Shown piece by piece: positions 55,191 to 63,582 of a DNA stretch of 64,000 bases. The position numbers were made by a program, and so were the translations under genes. Positions within the stretch are counted from its first letter, which is position 1. Every line of letters starts with the position of its first letter. Origin of the DNA: Pseudomonas sp. LD120 (GTDB taxonomy: Bacteria; Pseudomonadota; Gammaproteobacteria; Pseudomonadales; Pseudomonadaceae); the NCBI RefSeq assembly GCF_009861525.1, contig NZ_WVHL01000005.1:186001-250000 (forward strand), in the 5' to 3' direction. Under the pieces are notes generated by a model. The model was not told where the DNA came from, searched no databases, and was given only the letters and a program-made list of their open reading frames with translations.

Positions 55191-56657
55191 TCAGCGTTGC
55201 GCTGGGCTGGCCTGGGCGGCAATGCCTTGCGCCTCGGTCTGGGTGGGGGTAGGCGCCGGGATCTGCGGGTTGGCAGGCCAGGCTTTGGCGTCCAGGTCCA
55301 GGTCGGCGAACTTGCTGGAGTCGAACACCGGGGTCTTGATGCCGGCGGCGCGCTGGTCGTCGTAGTCCTTGAGAATACGCATGCCGACCTTGAACAGCAG
55401 GAACAGGGCGATCAGGTTGACGAACGCCAGCATGGTCATGGTGATGTCGGCGAAGGCGAACACGGTACTGAGGTTCTCGATGGCGCCCCAGAAGATCAAC
55501 ACCAGCACCAGGGCGCGGTAGGCGATCAGCGCATCGCGTCTTTCACCCAGTAAAAAGCGCAGGTTGCTCTCGCCCAGGTAGTAGTTGTAGAGGATCGAGG
55601 TGAACACAAACAGGGCCAGGGCGACCGAGATGAACATCCGCCCCCATTCACCGACGACCGCCGCCAGGGAGTTCTGGGTCAGGGCGATGCCGTCACCTTC
55701 GAAGCCCGGGGTGTAGAAACCCGACAGCAGGATCAGCAGCGCGGTGCAGGTGCAGATCACGAAGGTGTCGAGGAACACGCTGAACGCTTGAACCACGCCT
55801 TGTGCCACCGGGTGCTCGACCTGGGCCACGGCGGCCACGTTCGGTGCACTGCCAAGGCCGGCTTCGTTGGCGAACACGCCACGCTTGATACCCATGACGA
55901 TCGCGCTGCCGATCAAGCCGCCAAAGGCCTGGTCAAGACCGAAGGCGCTCTTGACGATGGTCGCCAGCATGGCCGGCACCTGGTCGAACTGCAGCACGAT
56001 CACGTACAGCGTGACGGCGATGTAGATCAGGGTTTTGACCGGCACCAGCAGGTCGGCGATCGCCGCGATGCGTTTGATCCCACCGATGAACACCAGGCCC
56101 AGCAGCACGGCCAGGGCCAGACCGGTGTAGGTGGTGTCGAAGCCGAAGGCATTGTTCAGCGAGTGGGTCACGGCGTGGGCTTGCAGGCCGTTGAAGGCGA
56201 AACCGAAGGTCACCAGCAGCAGAAAGGCCATGATCATGCCCAGCCAGCGTTTCTGCAGGCCGTGCTGGATGTAATAGGACGGGCCGCCGCGGTACTGGCC
56301 CTTGGAGTCGCAGCGCTTGTAGAGCTGGCCAAGGGAGCACTCGAAGAAGCTGCTGGACATGCCCACCAGGGCGGTCACCCACATCCAGAACACGGCGCCC
56401 GGGCCACCCAGGGTCACGGCGATACCGACGCCTGCGATGTTGCCCGCGCCGACCCGGCCGGCGAGGCTGAGCATCAGCGCCTGGAACGAACTGAGCTGGC
56501 CGGCGCTGCTTTTCAGGCTGTCGCGAAACACCGCGAACATATGGAAGAAGTGGCGCAATTGAACGAAACGCGAGCGGATCGTGAAGTAGCCGCCGAGCCC
56601 GACGATGAGCGCGATCAGCACTTTCCCTGAGAGGAAGTCGTTGATGACTTCGAGCAT
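55191..56657 (-). CDS. Sodium:alanine/glycine symporter (AGCS family)
   Basis: A 488-residue inner-membrane transporter with about eleven helices. FQALMLSLAGRVGAGNIAGVGIAVTLGGPGAVFWMW and GIKRGVFANEAGLGSAPNVAAVA are the family signatures; substrate is alanine or glycine with sodium. The C-terminal 45 residues are a Pro/Ala/Thr-rich cytoplasmic tail. GAGGAAT precedes ATG 56657. A 427-base upstream region probably carries a long leader. Confidence 0.93.
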   Translation of the reverse strand: MLEVINDFLSGKVLIALIVGLGGYFTIRSRFVQLRHFFHMFAVFRDSLKSSAGQLSSFQALMLSLAGRVGAGNIAGVGIAVTLGGPGAVFWMWVTALVGMSSSFFECSLGQLYKRCDSKGQYRGGPSYYIQHGLQKRWLGMIMAFLLLVTFGFAFNGLQAHAVTHSLNNAFGFDTTYTGLALAVLLGLVFIGGIKRIAAIADLLVPVKTLIYIAVTLYVIVLQFDQVPAMLATIVKSAFGLDQAFGGLIGSAIVMGIKRGVFANEAGLGSAPNVAAVAQVEHPVAQGVVQAFSVFLDTFVICTCTALLILLSGFYTPGFEGDGIALTQNSLAAVVGEWGRMFISVALALFVFTSILYNYYLGESNLRFLLGERRDALIAYRALVLVLIFWGAIENLSTVFAFADITMTMLAFVNLIALFLLFKVGMRILKDYDDQRAAGIKTPVFDSSKFADLDLDAKAWPANPQIPAPTPTQTEAQGIAAQASPAQR

Positions 56658-57084
56658 GGATTATTCCTCGCTATTTTTTGTGTAGGCAAAATCAGAACAG
56701 ACAGAAACATTCTGTTACACCGCTGATTGCACGCACGGCAGGGCGGTGGGGCGAGTGTTCGTCCCGGTTCTCTATTCGCGGGTTGTTATTAGTTCGGGTT
56801 TCCCGTGGGTTTGAGCCTCGTTACCGACGGCTGCCCACGTGAAGAGGGGGCGCACTATACCGGTGCGCGGGCTCGCCGTCTGCATGTTGCGTGTCGAGCC
56901 GAGGAACGGCAATGCGGCGCGGGGGCTGAATCGGTTCTTGTTGAGCCCGGCAAACCCCGTCAGCAGGGGCTTCAAGGGCCCGTGCAATCCTCTGCCAGCC
57001 GTGGGAGCTGACTTGCCAGCGAAGGGGGCCGTTTGAGCGGTGCCCGTCTTGAGGTCCTGTTCGCCGGCAAGCCGGCTTACGGGG
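56658..57084. other. 427-base spacer upstream of the AGCS gene
   Basis: No credible ORF. On the AGCS (minus) strand it should hold the promoter and leader. Complementary CGTGGG (56804-56809) and CCCACG (56834-56839) bracket a 24-base loop, and a REP core sits at the far end. I could not match it to a known riboswitch. Confidence 0.5.
57058..57082. repeat. REP sequence
   Basis: GTTCGCCGGCAAGCCGGCTT is an inverted Pseudomonas REP core, three bases after the Rieske oxygenase stop; it may end the biosynthetic operon. Confidence 0.7.
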
Positions 57085-58101
57085 CTACAGCCAGAAATCC
57101 TCTCGGCGCTCTTGGAAGTCCTTTAACTCACCCTGCTCCAGCAACTGGCGAATCCACGGCCCCAGCAGATCCAGCGAGCTGTCCAGAGGCGTGGGTTGCT
57201 GCCAGCGCAGCGGCACTTGGGCAAAGCGCGGCTGGTTGGCGCTGACTTTTTCCAGGATCTGCCGGTCCTGCTTGAGGATCACCTTGAACAAGGGGTGCAG
57301 CACCGCGCGTTTGAGCCAGCCCGGCAGGCGGCCACGGGCCGTGGCGATACGCGCGAACAGGTGCAGTTGGCCCTCGGCGGCCGGGGTCAGCCAGGCACTG
57401 ACCAGCAGGTTGAGTCGGCCCTGGCGGTCGCGGTATTCGATTTCCGCCAGCCCCGGCAGGCGAAAACGGCCCATGCTGAGGCCGCGTTCGCCTTCGAACA
57501 GCCGCGAAATCAACCCGGATTGGGTGCCTTCTTCGCTGTACTGCGCCTCGACCCCATCGTCCAGCGCATGCACCCAGGCGCTGATGCGCTGGCGCTGGCG
57601 GTCGTGGCGAATCCAGCCGGCGTGCACGAAGTGGGTATGGAAACCGTCGAGGAAGTTCTCGGCGGCGTCCTGCAAGCTGCACTGCACCCGGTCGCTGATC
57701 CAGAACACGTCCAGGGCCTGAGCCTGCTCGGCGGCGGCCACCGGCGGCGCATGCGGCCGCTCGCTGGCGAGGCTGGCCCACACCAGCCCCTGGGCTTCGC
57801 AGCTGTGCAGCGGTTGCAGCAGTGGCTGGCTGCAACGCTGCCGTTCTTGGCCGGGCAGGTGGGTGCAGCGGCCCTGGGGGTCGAAGCGCCAGCCGTGGTA
57901 GGGGCACTGGAGCTGCCCTTCGCGTACTCGTCCGGCGCTCAGTGGCGCAAAGCGATGGGGGCAACGATCCGGCAGCACCGCGGCGGCGCCGTCGGCATCG
58001 CGAAACAGCACCAGCGGCACGCCGTGCAGGGTGCAGGCCAGGGGTCGCTTGTGCAGCTGCCGGCTCAGGGCGACGGGCCACCAGCCCGAGTGACTGTTCA
58101 C
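57085..58101 (-). CDS. Rieske non-heme iron oxygenase
   Basis: A 338-residue oxygenase. The N-terminal Rieske domain binds [2Fe-2S] through C47-H49 (DRCPHRFAPLS) and C66-H69 (QCPYHGWRF). The catalytic domain has the mononuclear iron set around N149, D152, H155 and H160 (AENFLDGFHTHFVHAGW). It would hydroxylate, desaturate or otherwise oxidise the pathway product, with electrons from a reductase not encoded here. GTG 58101 overlaps the stop of the acyltransferase gene (GTGA). It is the last gene of the seven-gene operon. The VanA/PobA-type alpha-only architecture fits the length. Confidence 0.9.
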   Translation of the reverse strand: MNSHSGWWPVALSRQLHKRPLACTLHGVPLVLFRDADGAAAVLPDRCPHRFAPLSAGRVREGQLQCPYHGWRFDPQGRCTHLPGQERQRCSQPLLQPLHSCEAQGLVWASLASERPHAPPVAAAEQAQALDVFWISDRVQCSLQDAAENFLDGFHTHFVHAGWIRHDRQRQRISAWVHALDDGVEAQYSEEGTQSGLISRLFEGERGLSMGRFRLPGLAEIEYRDRQGRLNLLVSAWLTPAAEGQLHLFARIATARGRLPGWLKRAVLHPLFKVILKQDRQILEKVSANQPRFAQVPLRWQQPTPLDSSLDLLGPWIRQLLEQGELKDFQERREDFWL

Positions 58102-59237
58102 AGTTTGAGCTTCCTCATCAGCGGCACGCCGATCCGTTGCAACAGCTGACCCATCAGGTGCCACACCAGGCGCCGCGGCCAGGGCAGGTGGGCGACGTGG
58201 ATCAGGCTGTACTCGATTTCCGGCTGGCCACCGCGCAGGCGCTTGAAGGCGGCGGCGCCGGAGCTGAAGTTGAGCACCTGACGGCGGTTCACCGCTTCTT
58301 GCAGGCATAGCCGGGTCAGTTGCCGGTACAGCCCGGCGCGCTGGGGCAGGGCGGTGTCGTAGCCAACGATGGGCGTGCTGATCAGGGCGCTGTTGGCGAA
58401 CCAGCCCAGGGCGCCGTCGATGCGCCCCTCGGCGTTGCGCAGGGCGCGCACGTCCAGCCAGCCCTCGGCCTGCCCGCGTTGCAGCCATTGGGCGCTGTAG
58501 TGCGGGTTCAAGCGGCTGTATTTGTCCAGGTACAGCAGGTTGTACAACTGCTCGATGCGCTGGAAGTCAGCCTCGTTCAGCTCGCTGCCGGGCACCACCG
58601 TATACGGGCTGCGGCGCAGGAGGGTGGCGTCCAGGCGGGTGTTGTGGTGGCGCAAGAAGGCTGAATCTTCACCCTGGCGGCCGTCGAACAGGTACACCTG
58701 GCGGCTGGGAATCGCCAGGTAGCCCAGGGCTTGCAGGCGCTTGCGCAGTTCGCGGTTGCTGAAGTCGTTGAGCGAGCGAAAGCCAAAGCCGTGGTCGGGA
58801 AACTCCTGACGCAGCAGCTCGGTGATCGCCGGCAAGTCCGCGCCGTCCCAGTCGGCCGGGTACAGGTTGGTGGACAGCAGCCAGTTATTGACCTGCACCA
58901 GGCGGTCGACCTTGGCCGCGCTCAGCAGCCGGTCCACGCCCTGGGTCAGCCGCTTCAAGGGCCAGGTCAGCCAGGGCCGCTTCAGGCGCTGCAGTTCTTC
59001 CCGGGCGTAGCCGCTGTAGGCGGTTTGCGGCGACACCACGTAACAGTTATCCACCGGGTCGTGGCCGTGGTTGATGCTCACCGGGAACTGCTGGCGGCCG
59101 GTGTCCAGCAGGGCCAGGGCGGTGCTGACGTTGCCGATCAGCGCGCCGCCGGCGCAGGTGCGCACGTACTGCCGGGCGTGGCTGTCGTCGGCGCTCGGCG
59201 GCTCTAGGGCCAGTTGCTCGGGCAGCAGCAACTTCAT
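58098..59237 (-). CDS. GNAT-like acyltransferase of a biosynthetic operon
   Basis: A 379-residue soluble protein whose C-terminal half (about 210-350) resembles a GNAT/FemAB-type acyltransferase fold (DFQRIEQLYNLLYLDKYSRLNPHY; GWLDVRALRNAEGRIDGALGWFANSALISTPIVGYD). The N-terminal part (1-110) includes TCAGGALIGNVSTALALLDTG and SINHGHDPVDNCYVVSPQTAYSGYAREEL, unfamiliar to me. It probably transfers an acyl group to an amine or alcohol. It starts inside the ATP-grasp stop (ATGA) and ends over the Rieske start, so the three are co-translated. Confidence 0.75.
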   Translation of the reverse strand: MKLLLPEQLALEPPSADDSHARQYVRTCAGGALIGNVSTALALLDTGRQQFPVSINHGHDPVDNCYVVSPQTAYSGYAREELQRLKRPWLTWPLKRLTQGVDRLLSAAKVDRLVQVNNWLLSTNLYPADWDGADLPAITELLRQEFPDHGFGFRSLNDFSNRELRKRLQALGYLAIPSRQVYLFDGRQGEDSAFLRHHNTRLDATLLRRSPYTVVPGSELNEADFQRIEQLYNLLYLDKYSRLNPHYSAQWLQRGQAEGWLDVRALRNAEGRIDGALGWFANSALISTPIVGYDTALPQRAGLYRQLTRLCLQEAVNRRQVLNFSSGAAAFKRLRGGQPEIEYSLIHVAHLPWPRRLVWHLMGQLLQRIGVPLMRKLKL

Positions 59238-60388
59238 CGGCGCGGTGCTCCCAGGGGCTGGCCGTTCCACTCGATGTCGGCGGTGGAGGCGGCCAGCAGC
59301 CCGCAGCGGCGGGTCAGGGCGCGGCCGATGATCTCGCCGAGGCTCAGCAGCTGGGCGGTCAGTGGGCCGCGATCGCCGTCTTGCACGATCACGTCCCGGG
59401 CCTGCCGGTAGTCGTGCCAGAACGTCCGACTCAAGAGCCGTGGCGGCGCGGCCAGAAGCAGCATGGCCAGGGCGATCATCCGCGGTTCCAGGGTCGCCTC
59501 CAGCGCTGCGTCGGCCTCGTTGCCCAGCGCCGTCACCAGTTGCCCCCGCTGGTCGTCGAACAGGTGCACGCCGCTGGTGGCCCTGGGGTTGCACTCCAGC
59601 ACGTGGAAGCGGCCCTGTTGGTCCTCGATGAAGTCAAAGCCCACTTGCCCGGTGTAGCCGGTGGCCCGGCCGAACTGCTCCAGGAACGCGCGGATCGGCG
59701 CCGGGGCGCAGCTGTGGAAGTAGATCCCCGAACCGCGCCCGACCCGGTAGCGGGGCTGATAGCTGCTGTGGGCGCGCAACTGGCCGTCCACCAGCACGCT
59801 GAAGCTGCAGTATTCCTGGCCGGGGACAAAGCGCTGGGCCACCCAGGGGGCCTCGGCGCTGGGCCGGACCTTGGCCAGTTGCGCCGGGCTCGGGCGGATC
59901 AAGGTCTGGGAGGCGAAGCGCGAATAGGCCGGCTTGAACACCAGGGCGTCGTGCTCGGCGGCCAGCGCTTGCAGCGCGGCCGGGTCATGCAGCACTTGGG
60001 TTGGCGGCGCGGCCACGGCCCAGCCCTGGGTCAGGGCAGCAAAATCGCCCTTGTGATGCAGGCGGTGCAGCAACTCGAAATCGCTGGTGAACACCCGGCA
60101 CAAAGGCCGCAGGCGCTCCAGGCCGTGGGCCAGGTAGAACACCTCTTCGCAGGTCGGCAGCAGCAGGTCGATGGCCTGTTGGCGGATGACCCCGGCCAGG
60201 GCTTCGATCCACGCATCCGGGTCGTGGCGCGGCTCCGGCAGGCGCACGAAGTGCTCGGCGGCGCGGCTGAAACGGCTCAGGGGGTGGGCCAGGGAATCGG
60301 CCACGGTCACTGTCCAGCCGGCTTGGCTAAAGGCCCGGGCCCACTCCAGGCAGGCCGGGGCCCGGGCGCCGAGAATCAATACACGCAT
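59234..60388 (-). CDS. ATP-grasp ligase
   Basis: A 384-residue ATP-grasp protein. RVLILGARAPACLEWARAFSQAGWTVTVADS is the N-domain (carbamoyl-phosphate-synthase-like); LVFKPAYSRFASQTLI, WVAQRFVPGQEYCSFSVLVDG and FHVLECNPRATSGVHLF are the ATP- and Mg-binding parts with the conserved E-x-N. Such enzymes activate a carboxylate as acyl phosphate and join it to an amine or thiol. It overlaps the preceding adenylate-forming enzyme by 13 bases and the next gene by four. Substrates are unknown. Confidence 0.87.
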   Translation of the reverse strand: MRVLILGARAPACLEWARAFSQAGWTVTVADSLAHPLSRFSRAAEHFVRLPEPRHDPDAWIEALAGVIRQQAIDLLLPTCEEVFYLAHGLERLRPLCRVFTSDFELLHRLHHKGDFAALTQGWAVAAPPTQVLHDPAALQALAAEHDALVFKPAYSRFASQTLIRPSPAQLAKVRPSAEAPWVAQRFVPGQEYCSFSVLVDGQLRAHSSYQPRYRVGRGSGIYFHSCAPAPIRAFLEQFGRATGYTGQVGFDFIEDQQGRFHVLECNPRATSGVHLFDDQRGQLVTALGNEADAALEATLEPRMIALAMLLLAAPPRLLSRTFWHDYRQARDVIVQDGDRGPLTAQLLSLGEIIGRALTRRCGLLAASTADIEWNGQPLGAPRR

Positions 60389-61734
60389 GGCAGGCCCTCG
60401 GGCAGTTGCAGCATCAGCAGGCGGCGTCTTTTGGTCTGTGGCGGCGGTGCCTGCCAGTGGCCGAAGCTCAGCTGCGGCGCCTGCAGCCCTTGTTGCGCGC
60501 AGAGTGCAGCCAGGGCTTCGCGCAAGCGCTGGCACAGCCCGTGGTAGTCGCCCGAGGCACGCAGGTTGACCTGCCAGAGCAGCCCGCGCTGCTGGATCTG
60601 GTATTCCTCCAGTTCCGCCCCCAGCATCAGCAGGGCTCGGCGCAATAAGTCGGGGTAGAGCGGTGCCAGGGTCTGGCCGTTGAGCCGGGGCAGCCAGAGA
60701 ATCTCGTCGGCACGGCCTTCCACGGCGGCAATGGCCCGCTCCGCGCGACCACAGGGGCAGGGCGCCTCGGCCACCCGCAGGATGTCGTTGAGGCGATAAC
60801 GCACGATCAACTGCGTACGCCGAGAAAAGTCGGTGATGATTGGCTGAAAGCGCGTGCGTTGCGGGTCCAGCCACTGCGGCTCGATGTGCAGGTGGCTTTC
60901 ATTAAGGTGCAGGGTGCCGGCCTCGCAGGTGTAGCCGAGAAAGCCTTCGCTGGCCTGATAGATCTGCTGCGGCTGGCGCCCGAAGGCCTGCTGTACCAGC
61001 TCGGCGTCGGTGCTTTCCAGCACTTCGGCCACCGACAGGATGTGTTGTGGGCGGATCGTCAGCTGCCCGGCCAGAGCGGCCTGGGCCAGCCCGCGCAGCA
61101 CCGTGGCCGGCGCCACCAGCACGTCCGGTTGCTGCTGGTTGAGGCGCTCCAGGGACGCGCCCAGCCCCAGGGTCAGGTCATGAAAGGCGAAGTCGATGCG
61201 ACGGCTGGCCAGGGTGGTGTACAGGCGGCTGTTGGCCCGCAGGAAAAAGGCGATGCGCAGCGGCGCCAGCCAAGGGCACAGCAGCCGTGGCAACAGCGCC
61301 CGGGGCAGGGTGCGCGCCAGCAGGATGCCGGCCCAGCGTTGGCGTTCCACGCTGCTGACCAGGAACACCCCCTGAGCCCCCGAGGTGCCGCTGGACAGGC
61401 CCACGGTGATGTCCCCCAGGGTCGGGCTGAAGTCCCGGGAACGCTCGGCTTGCAAGGCTACCGGCAACACCTGCTCCAGGCTCAGGGCGCGGGTGTTGAA
61501 GCCGGCGAAGTCGCTCATCAGGGCGGCTTTGTCCATCAGCGGCAAGCTGTGCAGGCCGCTGTTGCCCAGCCCCGCAAAGCGCTGGCCACGGGGCATGACC
61601 TTGGCCATGAAGTGCTTCAGGCGCCGGGCCTGCCAGGCTTCCAGCCGCCCGCGGCGATAAAAGCGCAGGACATAGCGGCTGAACACGAAGGCGCCGATGC
61701 TGCGCAGGGTGCCCAGCAGGCGTTCACTGTTCAT
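60376..61734 (-). CDS. Adenylate-forming enzyme (PaaK/CapK/F390-synthetase-like)
   Basis: A 452-residue member of the phenylacetate-CoA-ligase-like branch of the ANL superfamily. VGLSSGTSGAQGVFLVS (about 115-131) is the P-loop-like A3 motif; YQASEGFLGYTC and LIVRYRLNDILRVAEAPCPCGRAERAI are the later core motifs. It should form an acyl-adenylate and then a CoA or carrier thioester, but no carrier protein is present in the window. ATG 61734 is chosen (MNSERLLGTL); TTG 61740 is possible. It overlaps the hydrolase gene before it by 11 bases. Confidence 0.85.
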   Translation of the reverse strand: MNSERLLGTLRSIGAFVFSRYVLRFYRRGRLEAWQARRLKHFMAKVMPRGQRFAGLGNSGLHSLPLMDKAALMSDFAGFNTRALSLEQVLPVALQAERSRDFSPTLGDITVGLSSGTSGAQGVFLVSSVERQRWAGILLARTLPRALLPRLLCPWLAPLRIAFFLRANSRLYTTLASRRIDFAFHDLTLGLGASLERLNQQQPDVLVAPATVLRGLAQAALAGQLTIRPQHILSVAEVLESTDAELVQQAFGRQPQQIYQASEGFLGYTCEAGTLHLNESHLHIEPQWLDPQRTRFQPIITDFSRRTQLIVRYRLNDILRVAEAPCPCGRAERAIAAVEGRADEILWLPRLNGQTLAPLYPDLLRRALLMLGAELEEYQIQQRGLLWQVNLRASGDYHGLCQRLREALAALCAQQGLQAPQLSFGHWQAPPPQTKRRRLLMLQLPEGLPCVY

Positions 61735-62578
61735 CGGCAAACGCCTCCCAGGCCTGGGTGCAATGGGACGGCAGCACCGCCACCGCCGGCTCGCGACGGA
61801 TCAACTGGCCCAGGCCGCGATAGGTGCGCACGTACTGCTGGCGGTCGGCGCTGGCAAACCACAGCGCTGGGGCGGCCGGCAGGCGCTCGGCGCGACAGGC
61901 CGGCACCGACCAGCAGGCGTCGGCCACCAGGAACACCGGCCGGCCCTGGGCGTCGGGGATGAACAGCCCGAGTTGGCCTTCACTGTGTCCCGGCAGCGGC
62001 ACGCCGATCAGGCTGCCATCGCCGAACAGGTCCAGGCCCTGTTCGAAGGGCGCCATCCAGCCCGGCAGTGCACTGCTCGGGCTGGCCTCGGCCAGGCGCA
62101 GGCGGGCGCTGAAGTCGTCCGGCAGCAAGCCCGGTAAATGGCCGCCGAGGGTGGCGCGCCAACGCTGGCCGCGCAGGCCTTCTAGATGCCGGTAATCGGC
62201 GCCCAGAGCGATAAAGCGCGCATTGGCAAAATCCCGCAACCCGGCGATATGGTCGGCGTGGAAGTGGGAAATGATCACATGGCGGATATCCCCCGGGCCG
62301 ATACCCCGTTCATGCAACTGCGCGCCCAACTGTTCCACCACGGGCAGTTGCACCGGCACCGCGCTGCGGTACAGGCGCTCGGGCAGGGCGCGGGTGGCCT
62401 GGAAGAAGTGCTCGGCGTAGCCGGTGTCGTAGAGGATCCAGCCGTGCTCCGGGTGCTGGATCAGCCCGCACAGGGCCGGAAACTGCACCGGCGCCAGGCG
62501 CCCGCCACGGTCGGCCATGCATTCCAGGTGCTGGCACCAGCCGGCCCGCAGTACCTTCAAGCTCACGCGGCGGCTCAT
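61724..62578 (-). CDS. Metallo-beta-lactamase-fold hydrolase
   Basis: A 284-residue MBL-superfamily protein. The binuclear metal motif H105-F-H107-A-D109-H110 lies in ISHFHADHIAGL, with further ligands likely in VPLPGHSEGQLGLF and LVADACWS. The layout is that of lactonases of the AttM/AiiA type, so thioester or lactone hydrolysis in the pathway is plausible. It has no signal peptide. ATG 62578 overlaps the epimerase stop (ATGA). Within the operon it may release or edit acyl intermediates. Confidence 0.87.
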   Translation of the reverse strand: MSRRVSLKVLRAGWCQHLECMADRGGRLAPVQFPALCGLIQHPEHGWILYDTGYAEHFFQATRALPERLYRSAVPVQLPVVEQLGAQLHERGIGPGDIRHVIISHFHADHIAGLRDFANARFIALGADYRHLEGLRGQRWRATLGGHLPGLLPDDFSARLRLAEASPSSALPGWMAPFEQGLDLFGDGSLIGVPLPGHSEGQLGLFIPDAQGRPVFLVADACWSVPACRAERLPAAPALWFASADRQQYVRTYRGLGQLIRREPAVAVLPSHCTQAWEAFADEQ

Positions 62579-63582
62579 GGCTTTTGTCTCTGTTGGGCCA
62601 GCCACCATTGGGCGTGCTGGGCAATGCCCTGGTCCTGGCTGATCACCGGGCGATAGCCCAGGTCGCGCTGGATGGCGCTGATGTCCAGGGTCTGACTGAA
62701 GGCCAGGACGCCGGCGCCGTAGCGGGTGATCAAGGGCTCGGCGCCGTTGCCCAGGCGCGCCTTGAGCTCCAGCAGGCGCGCCACGCCATGCACCAGGGGC
62801 CAGGGCAGGCGGCGGGTGCGCAGCGGCAGGCGGAAGTGCTCGGCCATTTGTTGCAGCAGGTCCTTGAAGGCCAGCGGCGTGCCGTTGCTCAGGTTGTAGA
62901 TGCACAGTGGGCGCGGCAGGGGCCGGGTCAGCGCCAGCCACACCGCGTGCACCAGGTTGTCGACGCAGGTCAGGTCCAACTGCGCCTGGCCGCCGCGCAT
63001 CAGCGGAATCGCCCCGCGTTGCATCACCCGCAGCAGGCGCGGCATCAGGGTTGCGTCCCAGGGGCCGAACACCGCCCGAGGGCGCAGGATCACGCATTCG
63101 GGCAGCTTGGCGTCTGTCAGCAGGGTTTCGGCCTGGGCCTTGCTGCGGGCGTAGTCATTCACCGGTGGCGGCAGTGGCTGGTCTTCGCGGATGCCCAGGC
63201 GGTCGCTGAAGTCGAAATACAGGCTCGGGGTGGAAATGTGCACCAAGCGCGGGATGCGGTTCTTGCCGCAGGCGTGGATCACCTCGGCGGTGGAATCGAG
63301 GTTGGCCCGGGCAAACGCCTGGGGCGAACCCCAGGGTGACGACAAGGCGGCGCAATGGACAATGGCGTCATGTTCGCGGCTGACATCGGCCAGCAGGCGC
63401 TTGGCCAACGGGGTGCCGTGCTCCAGGGGCAGCCAGCGCACCGGCGCCGGGCTGTGGGCAATCACCTCGGCCGCCGCCTCGGGGTTGCGTCCGCTGAACT
63501 GCACTTCGCAGCCTTCGGCGGCCAGCTTCCAGACCAGATGCCGACCGATAAAACCGGTTCCACCGGTGACCAGGATCTTCAT
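62575..63582 (-). CDS. NAD(P)-dependent epimerase/3-beta-hydroxysteroid-dehydrogenase-like reductase
   Basis: A 335-residue extended short-chain dehydrogenase. TGGTGFIG at residues 7-14 binds the nucleotide, HISTPSLYF holds the Ser/Thr, and Y144-x3-K148 (DYARSK) is the catalytic pair. It resembles OleD, the 2-alkyl-3-ketoalkanoic-acid reductase that follows the KAS III-like OleA in long-chain olefin synthesis, and here too it follows a KAS III gene, overlapping it by one base (TGATG). Reduction of a beta-keto product is therefore the best guess. Confidence 0.85.
   Translation of the reverse strand: MKILVTGGTGFIGRHLVWKLAAEGCEVQFSGRNPEAAAEVIAHSPAPVRWLPLEHGTPLAKRLLADVSREHDAIVHCAALSSPWGSPQAFARANLDSTAEVIHACGKNRIPRLVHISTPSLYFDFSDRLGIREDQPLPPPVNDYARSKAQAETLLTDAKLPECVILRPRAVFGPWDATLMPRLLRVMQRGAIPLMRGGQAQLDLTCVDNLVHAVWLALTRPLPRPLCIYNLSNGTPLAFKDLLQQMAEHFRLPLRTRRLPWPLVHGVARLLELKARLGNGAEPLITRYGAGVLAFSQTLDISAIQRDLGYRPVISQDQGIAQHAQWWLAQQRQKP

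Noticed and set aside
56658..57084. Glycine riboswitch upstream of the AGCS gene
   Set aside because: I could not find the conserved tandem aptamer cores on the minus strand.
61724..63097. Apparent 457-residue extension of the MBL hydrolase
   Set aside because: The extra N-terminus is the epimerase gene read in another frame; ATG 62578 overlaps the epimerase stop.
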